A stretch of 49,329 bases of DNA, taken from IMG/VR virus record IMGVR_UViG_3300037247_000838, positions 1 through 49,329 of that record. One strand, given 5' to 3'. Of this stretch, positions 40,800 to 47,607 are shown one piece after another. The number at the start of each line of letters is the position of its first letter. Positions within the stretch are counted from its first letter, which is position 1. The stretch comes from a virus. The translations under genes were made by a program, and so were the position numbers. The notes beneath the pieces were generated by a model. It saw only the letters and a program-made list of their open reading frames with translations. It made no database searches and had not been told where the DNA came from.

Positions 40800-41060
40800 G
40801 TGAGTCTGAATAAATCGGCGAAGGCGAAGGCGGCGAAGGAACGCAAACGACGGGACGACCGGCTTACACGGCGCAAGCTGTACCGAATCGAGCTTCTCGA
40901 ATCCCAGTTGCGCCAGTCTGTCGATATCGGAGCCATGGGGGTCTACGAAGCCGGCCGCGTCATGGCGCAGGTGGGGTCGATGCCCACTTCGGCAATCTTC
41001 CAGCTCATCCTGGTGGTTATCGAAATGAATAGCAAATGGCAGGAGCAATCGGAAGGGTAG
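40800..41060 (+). CDS. Hypothetical protein with basic N-terminus
   Basis: The product has 86 residues and starts at GTG 40800 behind AAAGGAGAG. The first 35 residues are highly basic; residues 63-76 (TSAIFQLILVVIEM) are hydrophobic and may be membrane-associated or a buried helix. Confidence 0.6.
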   Translation: MSLNKSAKAKAAKERKRRDDRLTRRKLYRIELLESQLRQSVDIGAMGVYEAGRVMAQVGSMPTSAIFQLILVVIEMNSKWQEQSEG

Positions 41061-41130
41061 CTGAACTTTACAATCTGACGCAAATTGACACCAAACTAAC
41101 ATCACTGACACCACGAAAGGAAACCATTCG

Positions 41131-41793
41131 ATGAAACGCTTACTCTTAGCCTGGCTGATCCTGTTCAGCCTGGTCGCCACCTGCTGGCCGGTTGAAATCA
41201 CCGTGCCGAAGAAGACGACGGAACACAACCTGGTCGCGTTCTCGTGCGATGCCCCGCAGCCGGGCTGCAAGTGGGTCGTAAAGGGACCACGAGGCGATGA
41301 GGCCCTGTACCTCGCTGGAACCGGGGGCGTCTTCACCGGCCCGCCTGGCGCCTACGTCGTGCTGCTGGAGACGTCGACCGAGAAGACGTGGGCCGAGACG
41401 ACAATCGTGGAGGGTGAGGATCGCCCGGACCCTCCCGACCCGGATCCCGACCCGGATCCCGGGCCCGATCCAGACCCCGGGCCGATACCGGGGCCAAAGA
41501 AAGTCACGGTACTCTACGAAAAGGACGACCAGACACCGGAGCAGGCCGCGATCCTTTCGAGTATGGTCTTGAGGCAGTGGATGAAAGCGAACGGCCATAC
41601 GTTCCGGCCTTTGGACAAGGACCTGGTGACGGCGGACGGATCGCCGAGTCCGAAAGTAGCGAAGTTGCTGCCCCACGTAGCGGGAAACCTGCCGGTCCTC
41701 TTCGTCGCCTCTTCGGAAAGTGACCTAGTTCAAATTCCTCTCCCCGACAGCGTTCAGGGGATCATTGACTTCGTCAAGAAGTGGGGAGGGTGA
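41131..41793 (+). CDS. Secreted two-part protein with a PDPDP linker
   Basis: The product has 220 residues. A Sec signal peptide (MKRLLLAWLILFSLVATCWP) is followed by a small beta domain, a linker of about 25 residues made only of Asp, Pro and Gly with flanking charge, and a C-terminal alpha/beta domain with a hydrophobic strand LPVLFVASSES. Such PDPDP linkers are frequent in secreted planctomycete proteins. It lies directly before the papain-like protease and may act with it at the envelope. Confidence 0.7.
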   Translation: MKRLLLAWLILFSLVATCWPVEITVPKKTTEHNLVAFSCDAPQPGCKWVVKGPRGDEALYLAGTGGVFTGPPGAYVVLLETSTEKTWAETTIVEGEDRPDPPDPDPDPDPGPDPDPGPIPGPKKVTVLYEKDDQTPEQAAILSSMVLRQWMKANGHTFRPLDKDLVTADGSPSPKVAKLLPHVAGNLPVLFVASSESDLVQIPLPDSVQGIIDFVKKWGG

Positions 41794-41794
41794 C

Positions 41795-42487
41795 ATGGAA
41801 AGATTCATCGTACCAGAAGGCCGAAAAACCGGCTGTCTCCCGCGAGACGATCGGTTCGGCGAGAACTGTGCGAAGGCCGAAGACGCAATGACGATTGTGC
41901 CTCGCCGGATGTGGTCTGAACTGATCGGCGAGGTCAATCTGCGTCCGTTTGTGACCGAGATCTTCGACCAGAACGGCGTCGGCTCCTGCGCGACCGAGAG
42001 TACGAGCCAGGCGATCCAGATCATCCGGGCGTTCCAGGGCCAGGACTATGTCCAACTCGCGCCGTGGTCGCTCTATGCGTTCACCAGCGGCGGACGCGAT
42101 CGTGGCAGCGTGATCGGCCACAACCTGCAACGGGCGCGAGACGTCGGGATACTGCCGATGCGTCTGTGGCCGCGATCCAAGGGCTGGAGTTCAAAGCCGG
42201 ACGAGGCGACTCTCGCGGAGGCGGCGAAGTATCGAATCCATGAATACTACGACTGCGGCTCGATTGACGAGATCGGGTCGGCGCTGCTCAAGGGTTGGCC
42301 GGTCGTCTTCGGCTGGAAGGGGCACTCCGTCGTCTTCACGGAACTGGTCGACACGAACCGGGCACGATACGCCAACTCCTGGGGAAGCGACTGGGATGAC
42401 AACGGGTTCGGTTTGCTGGACTTGTCAGAAGTGAACTTCAGCTACGGCGCGTTCGCCGTCTGCACAACCATTGATGCAGGGGAATGA
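41795..42487 (+). CDS. Papain-like (C1A) cysteine protease
   Basis: The product has 230 residues, start ATG 41795 with GGGGAGGG upstream. All catalytic elements are in order: Gln59 of the oxyanion hole and nucleophile Cys65 in QNGVGSCATES, His177 in GHSVVF, and Asn194 in NSWGSDW. There is no signal peptide or propeptide of typical length, so it is probably made active in the cytoplasm or works in the virion. Sitting just before a holin-like gene and a strong terminator, it may be an unusual lysis enzyme acting on a proteinaceous envelope. Confidence 0.85.
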   Translation: MERFIVPEGRKTGCLPRDDRFGENCAKAEDAMTIVPRRMWSELIGEVNLRPFVTEIFDQNGVGSCATESTSQAIQIIRAFQGQDYVQLAPWSLYAFTSGGRDRGSVIGHNLQRARDVGILPMRLWPRSKGWSSKPDEATLAEAAKYRIHEYYDCGSIDEIGSALLKGWPVVFGWKGHSVVFTELVDTNRARYANSWGSDWDDNGFGLLDLSEVNFSYGAFAVCTTIDAGE

Positions 42488-42491
42488 CGCG

Positions 42492-42755
42492 ATGGTGTCC
42501 GAGAAACAATGCGATGAACGGCACGGCAGGCTCAGTCGGCGGTTCAAGGCGATTTACGGGGCGATTACCATCGCGATCATCGCGATTGGCTGGGCCGTGA
42601 CGGCCGGTCACTTGGCGCAGAAGAAGGCTACGGCCGTCGAGAATAAGCTCGTGACCCATGAAGCCGTCCAGGTAAAAACCGAGCAACATCGGGACGAAAC
42701 GCTCGACCGGATAGAAACGATGGTCAAGGACTTGCACGCACGGGAACCTCCGTAG
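42492..42755 (+). CDS. Holin-like small membrane protein
   Basis: The product has 87 residues. One membrane segment (about 21-42, AIYGAITIAIIAIGWAVTAG) follows a basic N-terminus; the C-terminal 40 residues form a charged coil (VENKLVTHEAVQVKTEQHRDETLDRIETMVK). Architecture and location directly after the protease, at the end of the late operon, fit a holin or spanin-like protein. A perfect ACCTCC-GTA-GGAGGT hairpin overlaps its stop codon. Confidence 0.55.
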   Translation: MVSEKQCDERHGRLSRRFKAIYGAITIAIIAIGWAVTAGHLAQKKATAVENKLVTHEAVQVKTEQHRDETLDRIETMVKDLHAREPP

Positions 42756-42769
42756 GAGGTCCTTTCGAG

Positions 42770-42801
42770 CCCCGGTCGTCCGATGGCGGCCGGGGTTTTT
42801 T
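42770..42801 (+). terminator. Rho-independent terminator ending the late operon
   Basis: CCCCGG (42770-42775) pairs with CCGGGG (42790-42795), with an additional CG/CG pair inside, followed by six T. It closes the long late transcript. Confidence 0.88.
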
Positions 42802-42966
42802 CGTGCTGTTAGATACATCTCACACCATCTAATACCACCCAACCCTACCGGTTTCCGAAAAAACTTAGCGGTGTGCATCCTGCCGTTGTTCGCGTGGATC
42901 CATCCGAATAGTGGTGCGAATCCCGCCGTTGCCGATTGGCCGGCGAAAATTCTTTCGCCCCGGCGC

Positions 42967-42994
42967 TTGACATCTTTTCCTGAATCGCTAGATT
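42967..42994 (+). promoter_or_regulatory. Early rightward promoter
   Basis: TTGACA (42967-42972) and TAGATT (42989-42994) are 16 bases apart. The -10 box is the same as that of the leftward promoter at 9471. A transcript from near 43001 would pass two terminator-like hairpins before the first gene at 43336. A strong inverted repeat (GCCGGCGAAA ... TTTCGCC-CCGGC, about 42939-42964) lies immediately upstream. Confidence 0.65.
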
Positions 42995-43130
42995 CCGAAG
43001 CATGCTCAGCTTCTCAATCAACTTCTGGATTTTTCCACCTCGCGCAGCGGTCTGTTGTCGCTGAGCAATGCGCGGGGTGGTTTTCCTTTTTTCCTGAACA
43101 CCAAAGCCCGAGAAGGGCAAGGTTCGTCCG

Positions 43131-43193
43131 GTCCGTGGGCTTTCGCAGAATTCGTCCCAACGGTTTTCGTTTGTCCCACGGGCCGGCATTTTT
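43131..43193 (+). promoter_or_regulatory. GTCCGTG-type hairpin repeat 1
   Basis: GTCCGTGGG (43131-43139) pairs with CCCACGGGC (43175-43183), followed by CGGCATTTTT. It belongs to a four-member family between 43131 and 43753. A conditional terminator or antitermination site in the early leader is likely. Confidence 0.65.
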
Positions 43194-43232
43194 CCCTGAA
43201 CCAAAGGCCGAGTTTAGGCCAAGTGTTAGCCA

Positions 43233-43298
43233 GTCCGTGCGGTGGCGAGGACTCCGATCCGCAATCGTCATCCTCGTCGCCCACGGGCCGGCATTTTT
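43233..43298 (+). promoter_or_regulatory. GTCCGTG-type hairpin repeat 2
   Basis: GTCCGTG (43233-43239) pairs with CACGGGC (43282-43288), and after a bulged C, GGTGGCGAGGA (43241-43251) pairs with TCCTCGTCGCC (43271-43281). That is 18 bp with two wobbles and a 19-base loop, followed by CGGCATTTTT. It is the strongest member of the family and sits 38 bases before the gene at 43336. Confidence 0.75.
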
Positions 43299-43335
43299 GT
43301 CCGAGTTACTTTTGCATTGACTCAAGGAGAATGCG

Positions 43336-43608
43336 ATGAATCACCGTCCGATCGAACCGGATCGAGAAAAACAGGTCCCCTCGCAGCTTGCCGGCCTCAA
43401 CTCGACTCTCGACCAACTGTCGGAAGCCGTGAATGGATTGGAGCAGGCTCTTTCGCCAGTGTTGGTGGCACCTGATCCACCATCTGACACGGCAGAGGAG
43501 CCTGCGTGCCCTGAGTGCGAGTTGGCAACTGCGCTCATGTCGGCTCGTCGGCGAGTAGAGACGATCCTCTCGACTGTCCTGAACGTGACGTCCCGACTGG
43601 GAGTCTAG
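43336..43608 (+). CDS. Hypothetical helical phage protein
   Basis: The product has 90 residues with CAAGGAG before ATG 43336. The helical pattern LNSTLDQLSEAVNGLEQAL ... ECELATALMSARRRVETILSTVLNVTSRL is a common design for small phage early proteins and suggests a coiled coil. A CPEC pair lies in the middle. It is flanked on both sides by members of the same hairpin repeat family. Confidence 0.65.
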   Translation: MNHRPIEPDREKQVPSQLAGLNSTLDQLSEAVNGLEQALSPVLVAPDPPSDTAEEPACPECELATALMSARRRVETILSTVLNVTSRLGV

Positions 43609-43620
43609 TTTTTGCACGTC

Positions 43621-43668
43621 GGTCCGTGGTGTCGCAGATTTCGTCCTCGTTGCCCTGCCCCACGGATC
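43621..43668 (+). promoter_or_regulatory. GTCCGTG-type hairpin repeat 3
   Basis: GTCCGTGG pairs with CCACGGAT (43622-43629/43660-43667). It shares the internal TCGCAGA-TTCGTCC segment with repeat 1 but is followed by CGGCAAGTCTT instead of a T-run. Confidence 0.6.
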
Positions 43669-43684
43669 GGCAAGTCTTCGTCCG

Positions 43685-43753
43685 GTCCGTGCGGTGGCGA
43701 GGTTTGTCAACGCCTTCCTCGCATATTAACTTCCGCACGGGCCGGCCATTTTT
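43685..43753 (+). promoter_or_regulatory. GTCCGTG-type hairpin repeat 4
   Basis: GTCCGTGCGG (43685-43694) pairs with CCGCACGGGC (43733-43742), with an inner GCGAGG/CCTCGC stem, followed by CGGCCATTTTT. Compared with repeat 1, both arms changed together (GGG/CCC versus GCGG/CCGC), which supports selection on the structure. The gap 43609-43862 otherwise holds no convincing gene. Confidence 0.7.
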
Positions 43754-43862
43754 GGATGCTGTTTCTGTGGCCGGCACGCCATTTACGCCTCGTTGTTTGG
43801 ATTTTTCCTCCTTGTCGCGGTGCCGCGCGACTGGGAGGTTTTTTCGTCTCCGGAGGAAAGTC

Positions 43863-44141
43863 ATGGTGGAATTTGCTGAGCCCACGCACGAGAACGCGTT
43901 TGATATCTTGCGGCAACTTTTAGCCGCCCGGATCGGTGAAGTGGATGCAAATTGGCGCAAATCCTCAGAGGTCAACCTGGCAAAACACAACGGGGCTTAC
44001 CTCTTCGGCATGTTTGACGGCTTGGCAATTGCGGCTTCCATCGTGGAGAACGAGCCGCACGAGGCGGTTACTGACAAAATGCTCCGCCAGATGATTGTTC
44101 TGGCAAATTTCATCCAAACAACGAAATTCACAGAGAAGTAA
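43863..44141 (+). CDS. Hypothetical early protein
   Basis: The product has 92 residues; ATG 43863 follows CGGAGG. It is helical and mostly acidic (ENAFDILRQLLAARIGEVDANW). No recognised family. It is the first gene downstream of the last hairpin repeat. Confidence 0.65.
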   Translation: MVEFAEPTHENAFDILRQLLAARIGEVDANWRKSSEVNLAKHNGAYLFGMFDGLAIAASIVENEPHEAVTDKMLRQMIVLANFIQTTKFTEK

Positions 44142-44155
44142 TCACGGAGTGAATC

Positions 44156-44287
44156 ATGGCCGAGAATCGCGGGATCGGAAGCCCGGGCAAGGATGCAGAC
44201 GCGGCGGTCGGGCCCGAAAGGGTCGTGCAACTCCCCGGGGCGTCCGGCCGTCGCGCCGTTTTGTTGGAAAGGACTCCACTATGTTAG
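44156..44287 (+). CDS. Small leader-like protein coupled to csrA
   Basis: The product has 43 residues, Gly/Ala/Arg-rich, from ATG 44156 after GGAG. Its TAG stop overlaps the csrA start by seven bases (ATGTTAG), so ribosomes ending here could restart on csrA. It may be a coupling peptide rather than a functional protein. Confidence 0.5.
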   Translation: MAENRGIGSPGKDADAAVGPERVVQLPGASGRRAVLLERTPLC

Positions 44288-44775
44288 TGCTCTCACGCGA
44301 GCGGCATGAGGAAATTTGCATCGGCGACGACATCGTTGTCGCCATCGTCCAGATTCTCGGCAACAGAGTGCGGGTCGGCGTCGACGCGCCGCCGGAAGTG
44401 CCGGTTCATCGCAGGGAAGTGTATGACGCGATCCAGCGGGACGGGGCAAAACGGCCGGCGCCAGACACGTCGGGCCTGCTCAATCAGCTCAAGTCGTTTC
44501 GGCTGGCCGGCGCGGCGACCCTGTACGACGTGAACGAGGGCCGCAAGTGCGATCCGGTGTCGGTCGACGGGCTGATCGCGCTGATCGAAAGGCTGGAGCG
44601 AGTAAAGGTCGCAGCGCGGACGGCTCTTGATATTTGTCGCACGGAAGTGAAGTCGATTGTCGATCATAGTGTGCGCTCGCCGGTGGTCAAGGCGGGTGCG
44701 GATCAGTTCGCCGCCGCATGGCGCGACTTGAAGGAGGCCGTGGAAGCCGCCGAAGCGGAGGAACCCGGAAATTGA
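44281..44775 (+). CDS. csrA: CsrA-domain protein with a C-terminal extension
   Basis: The product has 164 residues. CsrA is a dimeric RNA-binding regulator that blocks or stabilises mRNAs at GGA hairpins. Residues 1-58 are a complete CsrA domain (MLVLSRERHEEICIGDDI ... VPVHRREVYDAI), keeping Leu4 and Arg44, the key RNA-contact residues. Ordinary CsrA ends near residue 60; here about 105 more residues follow, helical and of unknown family. GGAAAGGA overlaps its own ribosome binding site, so autoregulation is possible. A phage copy could rewire host post-transcriptional control. Confidence 0.9.
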   Translation: MLVLSRERHEEICIGDDIVVAIVQILGNRVRVGVDAPPEVPVHRREVYDAIQRDGAKRPAPDTSGLLNQLKSFRLAGAATLYDVNEGRKCDPVSVDGLIALIERLERVKVAARTALDICRTEVKSIVDHSVRSPVVKAGADQFAAAWRDLKEAVEAAEAEEPGN

Positions 44776-44785
44776 CCCGACCGAA

Positions 44786-44983
44786 ATGGAACCGGACGGC
44801 GTGGCAAGGCAGCCGGCGAAGGCAAAGCAGACGGCGCCGACGCACTGCCCGCGATGCAAGGGGCCGGGTTGGGGCGGACGTGGGAGTGTGCGGCGGGTGT
44901 GCCTGACGTGCCTGGATGAACAGCTCATGCAGGCTGTGCGAGGGGAAGTAATCACAATCAGGAAGTGGAAAGATGGCGAGTGA
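44786..44983 (+). CDS. Small zinc-ribbon protein
   Basis: The product has 65 residues with CPRCKGPGWGG and CLTCLDE (CxxC ... CxxC). Overlaps the next gene by 11 bases. Part of a series of small zinc-ribbon proteins in the early operon. Confidence 0.6.
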   Translation: MEPDGVARQPAKAKQTAPTHCPRCKGPGWGGRGSVRRVCLTCLDEQLMQAVRGEVITIRKWKDGE

Positions 44984-45191
44984 ACGCATGCCCTATCAGC
45001 CATACAAGCTGACGAACAGTGCTTACTGGCGAACGTGGTGTGCCCGATGCGGTACGCCAATGCGAGTTCGCGAATGCGAAAAAGACGACGAGCATTACTG
45101 TGAAAAGTGCTCTCCTGGTAAACCTCCGCACTACATGCAGGGGTTGACGCCACGGCAGAAGCATGGACTCGGCCGAACCTCAGGAGGCTAA
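44973..45191 (+). CDS. Small zinc-ribbon protein
   Basis: The product has 72 residues with CARCGTPM and CEKCSPGKPP, a clear ribbon of rubredoxin or transcription-factor type. Its last codons contain the Shine-Dalgarno (GGAGG) of the ERF gene. Confidence 0.65.
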   Translation: MASERMPYQPYKLTNSAYWRTWCARCGTPMRVRECEKDDEHYCEKCSPGKPPHYMQGLTPRQKHGLGRTSGG

Positions 45192-45195
45192 CACG

Positions 45196-46050
45196 ATGAC
45201 GACTAACGATGACCGAACCGACGCGGCCGAGGCGAACATGGAAGACAGGTTCCCGCCGGACGTGGACACGCGGCAGTCGCCGGCGGAGGGCGAACTAGCG
45301 GTCGACGAGAACGAGTCGGAACGCGAAGTGGTCCTCGACACGACCAACTCGCAACTCGAGCCGCCGCCCGTGCTGAACATCAACCAGGCAATCCTCCGTG
45401 TCAAAGCGGAAATGCCTCCCGTTGCGAAGTCTGAGTACAACAAAGGGCAAAAGTACCCGTATCGCGGCATCGACGGGGTCGTGAAAGTCACCTCGCCATT
45501 GCACAAGACGTACGGCATTTATTGCACGTCCGAAGTCCTCGAGATTCAGCGGGAGTCGCGGCAATCGAAGGGTGGCGGCTCGCTGAACTATACGTTCCTT
45601 AAGATGCGGTACACGTTCCGTGCGGCAGACGGCAGCACGGTCGCTACCGAGGTCGTAGGCGAGGGAATGGACCCGGGGGATAAATCTGCGCCGAAGGCGA
45701 TGAGCGGTGCGCTGAAGGTAGCTCTGCTTCAGATGTATTGCATTCCAACCGGTGGCGTTGACTCCGAGCAGGACTCGTACGAAGCTCCCGATCAAGCCAA
45801 GAACGCGCCGGACGTCCCGCCACGGGGCGAAACGCAAGAGGAGCCCGTGGCGGGCGACCGCGTGATGCTGGTTTTTCATACCTGGGCGGAAGTGATGGGG
45901 CATGATCTGACCACGGACGAAGGCAAGGTCAACGCGAAAGACGGGTTCCCGCCGTGGGTACAAGACAAGACGGGGCGAGAGTTCAACACGCGAAAGTCGG
46001 GCGAGTGGCGACAAGCCGACCTGAAAGCCTGTGAGGAGGCGTTGCCGTAA
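45196..46050 (+). CDS. ERF-family single-strand annealing recombinase
   Basis: The product has 284 residues; ATG 45196 follows GGAGG. ERF proteins form rings on single-stranded DNA and anneal complementary strands, working with an exonuclease in phage recombination. The core is visible at about 65-195: ILRVKAEMPPVAKSEYNKG, KYPYRGIDGVVKVTSPLH, and the late APKAMSGALKVALLQMYCIPTG that is characteristic of the family. The N-terminal 55 residues and the C-terminal 85 are acidic or variable. The matching nuclease is probably the split one at 47122/47594. Confidence 0.88.
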   Translation: MTTNDDRTDAAEANMEDRFPPDVDTRQSPAEGELAVDENESEREVVLDTTNSQLEPPPVLNINQAILRVKAEMPPVAKSEYNKGQKYPYRGIDGVVKVTSPLHKTYGIYCTSEVLEIQRESRQSKGGGSLNYTFLKMRYTFRAADGSTVATEVVGEGMDPGDKSAPKAMSGALKVALLQMYCIPTGGVDSEQDSYEAPDQAKNAPDVPPRGETQEEPVAGDRVMLVFHTWAEVMGHDLTTDEGKVNAKDGFPPWVQDKTGREFNTRKSGEWRQADLKACEEALP

Positions 46051-46277
46051 TGTGCCATGACCACATCAACGACGTCGTGACCTACATTGGCCGCGCCATC
46101 AAAGCGAGACGGAACAAACTGGGGGCGTCACTTAGAGAAGTAGCGCGTGATGCAGATATGTCCTACGTGTTTCTGTGCAATTGCGAGAACGGCAAGAGCA
46201 GAATGACCTACGACCGGCTGTACAGCGTAGCTATCGCATTGAACACAACAATTGGGCGATTATTTTCAGGGTTATAA
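46050..46277 (+). CDS. XRE-family (Cro/CI) DNA-binding protein
   Basis: The product has 75 residues and starts in a TAATG overlap with the ERF gene. A single helix-turn-helix is clear: LGASLREVARDADMSYVFLCNCENGKSRMTYDRLYSVAIAL (about 25-65). It has no C-terminal dimer domain, so it is Cro-like in size. Its operator might be one of the palindromes at 9480 or 10743. Being inside the early operon is unusual for a lysogeny repressor. Confidence 0.85.
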   Translation: MCHDHINDVVTYIGRAIKARRNKLGASLREVARDADMSYVFLCNCENGKSRMTYDRLYSVAIALNTTIGRLFSGL

Positions 46278-46289
46278 GGAGGCGATGCC

Positions 46290-46673
46290 GTGAATCAACC
46301 AATCCAACCACTCGAAAAAAGAACAGACGGTATACTCCGTTTCACGCCGAATGCCGTCGTACGGTATCTCCTGGATAACGGTCCAATCGACATGAATCAT
46401 CTGGCGAACTGCCCGTTCGGCAATAATGACCGCGAGCAGTTCGCTCAGTTGATTGGCTACAGCCTGAGCGGCTTTGAGGAACTGAGCTACGTGAGTGACG
46501 AGACGTACGAAGCGGCTGAGCGAATGGCTGACGGCACCGACGAGCGTGATGCAACGATAGCGGCTTTGCGGGCAAAACTCGCTGCCGTCCGCGGCGGGAT
46601 TCGCAAAGGTGTCGCTGTATTGTTTGGCGTTCACCCGGACGATCTGAAAGGGGGAGCCGACCCCGATGCCTAA
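46290..46673 (+). CDS. Conserved phage/plasmid protein
   Basis: The product has 127 residues and starts at GTG 46290 behind AAGGAGG. The signature FTPNAVVRYLLDNGPIDMNHLA ... REQFAQLIGYSLSGFEELSYVSD matches a small family common in phages and prophages, function unknown. It ends with a charged helix and an acidic tail. Confidence 0.75.
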   Translation: MNQPIQPLEKRTDGILRFTPNAVVRYLLDNGPIDMNHLANCPFGNNDREQFAQLIGYSLSGFEELSYVSDETYEAAERMADGTDERDATIAALRAKLAAVRGGIRKGVAVLFGVHPDDLKGGADPDA

Positions 46674-46839
46674 GATTACAGTCAATATCGACGTCTGCTG
46701 TGCCGTCTGCGGAGAAGACTTGTCTTCCCACTTTGGGCACATAAACGGCCGTCTTCCTGATGAGGATGTCGTTATCGTCGATCCGTGCAAGACGTGTATT
46801 GCCCAACTTCGCGAAGAGTTCGAGGAGGCGTTGCCGTGA
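46666..46839 (+). CDS. Small zinc-ribbon protein
   Basis: The product has 57 residues from ATG 46666, overlapping the previous gene. CCAVCGEDL (11-19) and CKTC (41-44) bind a likely zinc. The downstream gene starts at GTG 46836, again overlapping by four bases. Confidence 0.6.
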   Translation: MPKITVNIDVCCAVCGEDLSSHFGHINGRLPDEDVVIVDPCKTCIAQLREEFEEALP

Positions 46840-47132
46840 AGAAGAAGAAAGGAACCCGCTCGAACTTCCGCGTGGAGGTAGAGCCGCGAAACCTTATGGC
46901 CCAAACCGAAGAGGAATGGGAGCGAGACTGCGAAGCTATCGCTGAGCAAATCCGTAGGCACGTTGACGGGTTGCCGTTTGGGCACGACCGTGGCGTTAGC
47001 GTTATGTGGGACACCGAGTTTGTCTGCGAGCACTGCGGCAACCGTTGGACCGAGGACAGCGACACGTACAACGGTGGGTGTTGCGACGAAGACGAAGAAA
47101 ATAATCCGGAGCCAGAACCAGATGACACCTAA
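46836..47132 (+). CDS. Small zinc-ribbon protein with acidic tail
   Basis: The product has 98 residues from GTG 46836 (GTGA overlap), with GAGGAGG upstream. It begins basic (KKKKGTRSNFR), has CEHCGNRW and a late CC pair, and ends with an Asp/Glu/Pro run. The next gene's ATG lies inside its 3' end. Confidence 0.6.
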   Translation: MKKKKGTRSNFRVEVEPRNLMAQTEEEWERDCEAIAEQIRRHVDGLPFGHDRGVSVMWDTEFVCEHCGNRWTEDSDTYNGGCCDEDEENNPEPEPDDT

Positions 47133-47349
47133 ACAACCACCCGCCGCGACGATCGACTCGTTCTGCCTGGAGCCCGAGCAGGAGCCTGAGGTCATGCGGC
47201 GTTCGCGAGTGCAAGCCTGGGCGACCTGCCCGGCCATGGCCCGGTTCATCGAGTTGGGCCTGGTCAACACGTCGAGCGACATCGCCAACGCGGGCGAAGA
47301 GGTCCACAAGGCCGTCTCGGCCGGAATCCAGTTTTACCTCGATATATAA
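47122..47349 (+). CDS. N-terminal fragment of a RecB/Cas4-like nuclease
   Basis: The product has 75 residues. It contains only the opening of a PD-(D/E)XK nuclease of the RecB/AddB/Cas4 group: SRVQAWATCPAMARFIELGL with Cys36 (first iron-sulphur ligand) and NAGEEVHKAV with the GxxxH motif (Gly58, His62). It then stops at TAA 47347-47349. The rest of the nuclease is encoded at 47594-48400, with an unrelated 82-residue gene between. Overlaps the upstream gene by 11 bases. Confidence 0.75.
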   Translation: MTPKQPPAATIDSFCLEPEQEPEVMRRSRVQAWATCPAMARFIELGLVNTSSDIANAGEEVHKAVSAGIQFYLDI

Positions 47350-47358
47350 GGAGCAGCC

Positions 47359-47607
47359 ATGACCGCCGAATACCCAGCGTTCAAGTCGCACACCGACACT
47401 CCTCATCCTACTCTCGGCGACGAGATTATCGACCGACACGTCTGGCTGGAGCAGCTTGCATGGGAGGCAACACTCGCGGCGCTGAGTGGGTTGTTGGCTT
47501 ACCCTGACAGTGCAATCGCCGGCGCCGCAAAAGCAGCCGTCGAGGTTGGTCGTGAGACAGCGGAGCTATTTTGCAACCCCAAGGGAGCCGACGATGACCC
47601 AACGTGA
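47359..47607 (+). CDS. Small inserted gene between the two nuclease parts
   Basis: The product has 82 residues; ATG 47359 follows AAGGAGCAGCC. It is helical in the middle (HVWLEQLAWEATLAALSGLLAY ... AAKAAVEVGRETAELF) with no nuclease motif, so it does not supply the missing join. It overlaps the downstream nuclease part by 14 bases. A late insertion that split the nuclease gene is the simplest reading. Confidence 0.65.
   Translation: MTAEYPAFKSHTDTPHPTLGDEIIDRHVWLEQLAWEATLAALSGLLAYPDSAIAGAAKAAVEVGRETAELFCNPKGADDDPT

Noticed and set aside
43131-43753. The hairpin repeats as a CsrB/RsmY-like CsrA sponge
   Set aside because: Such RNAs carry many ANGGA loops. Here GGA appears only once or twice and not in the loops, so titration of CsrA is not supported by the sequence.
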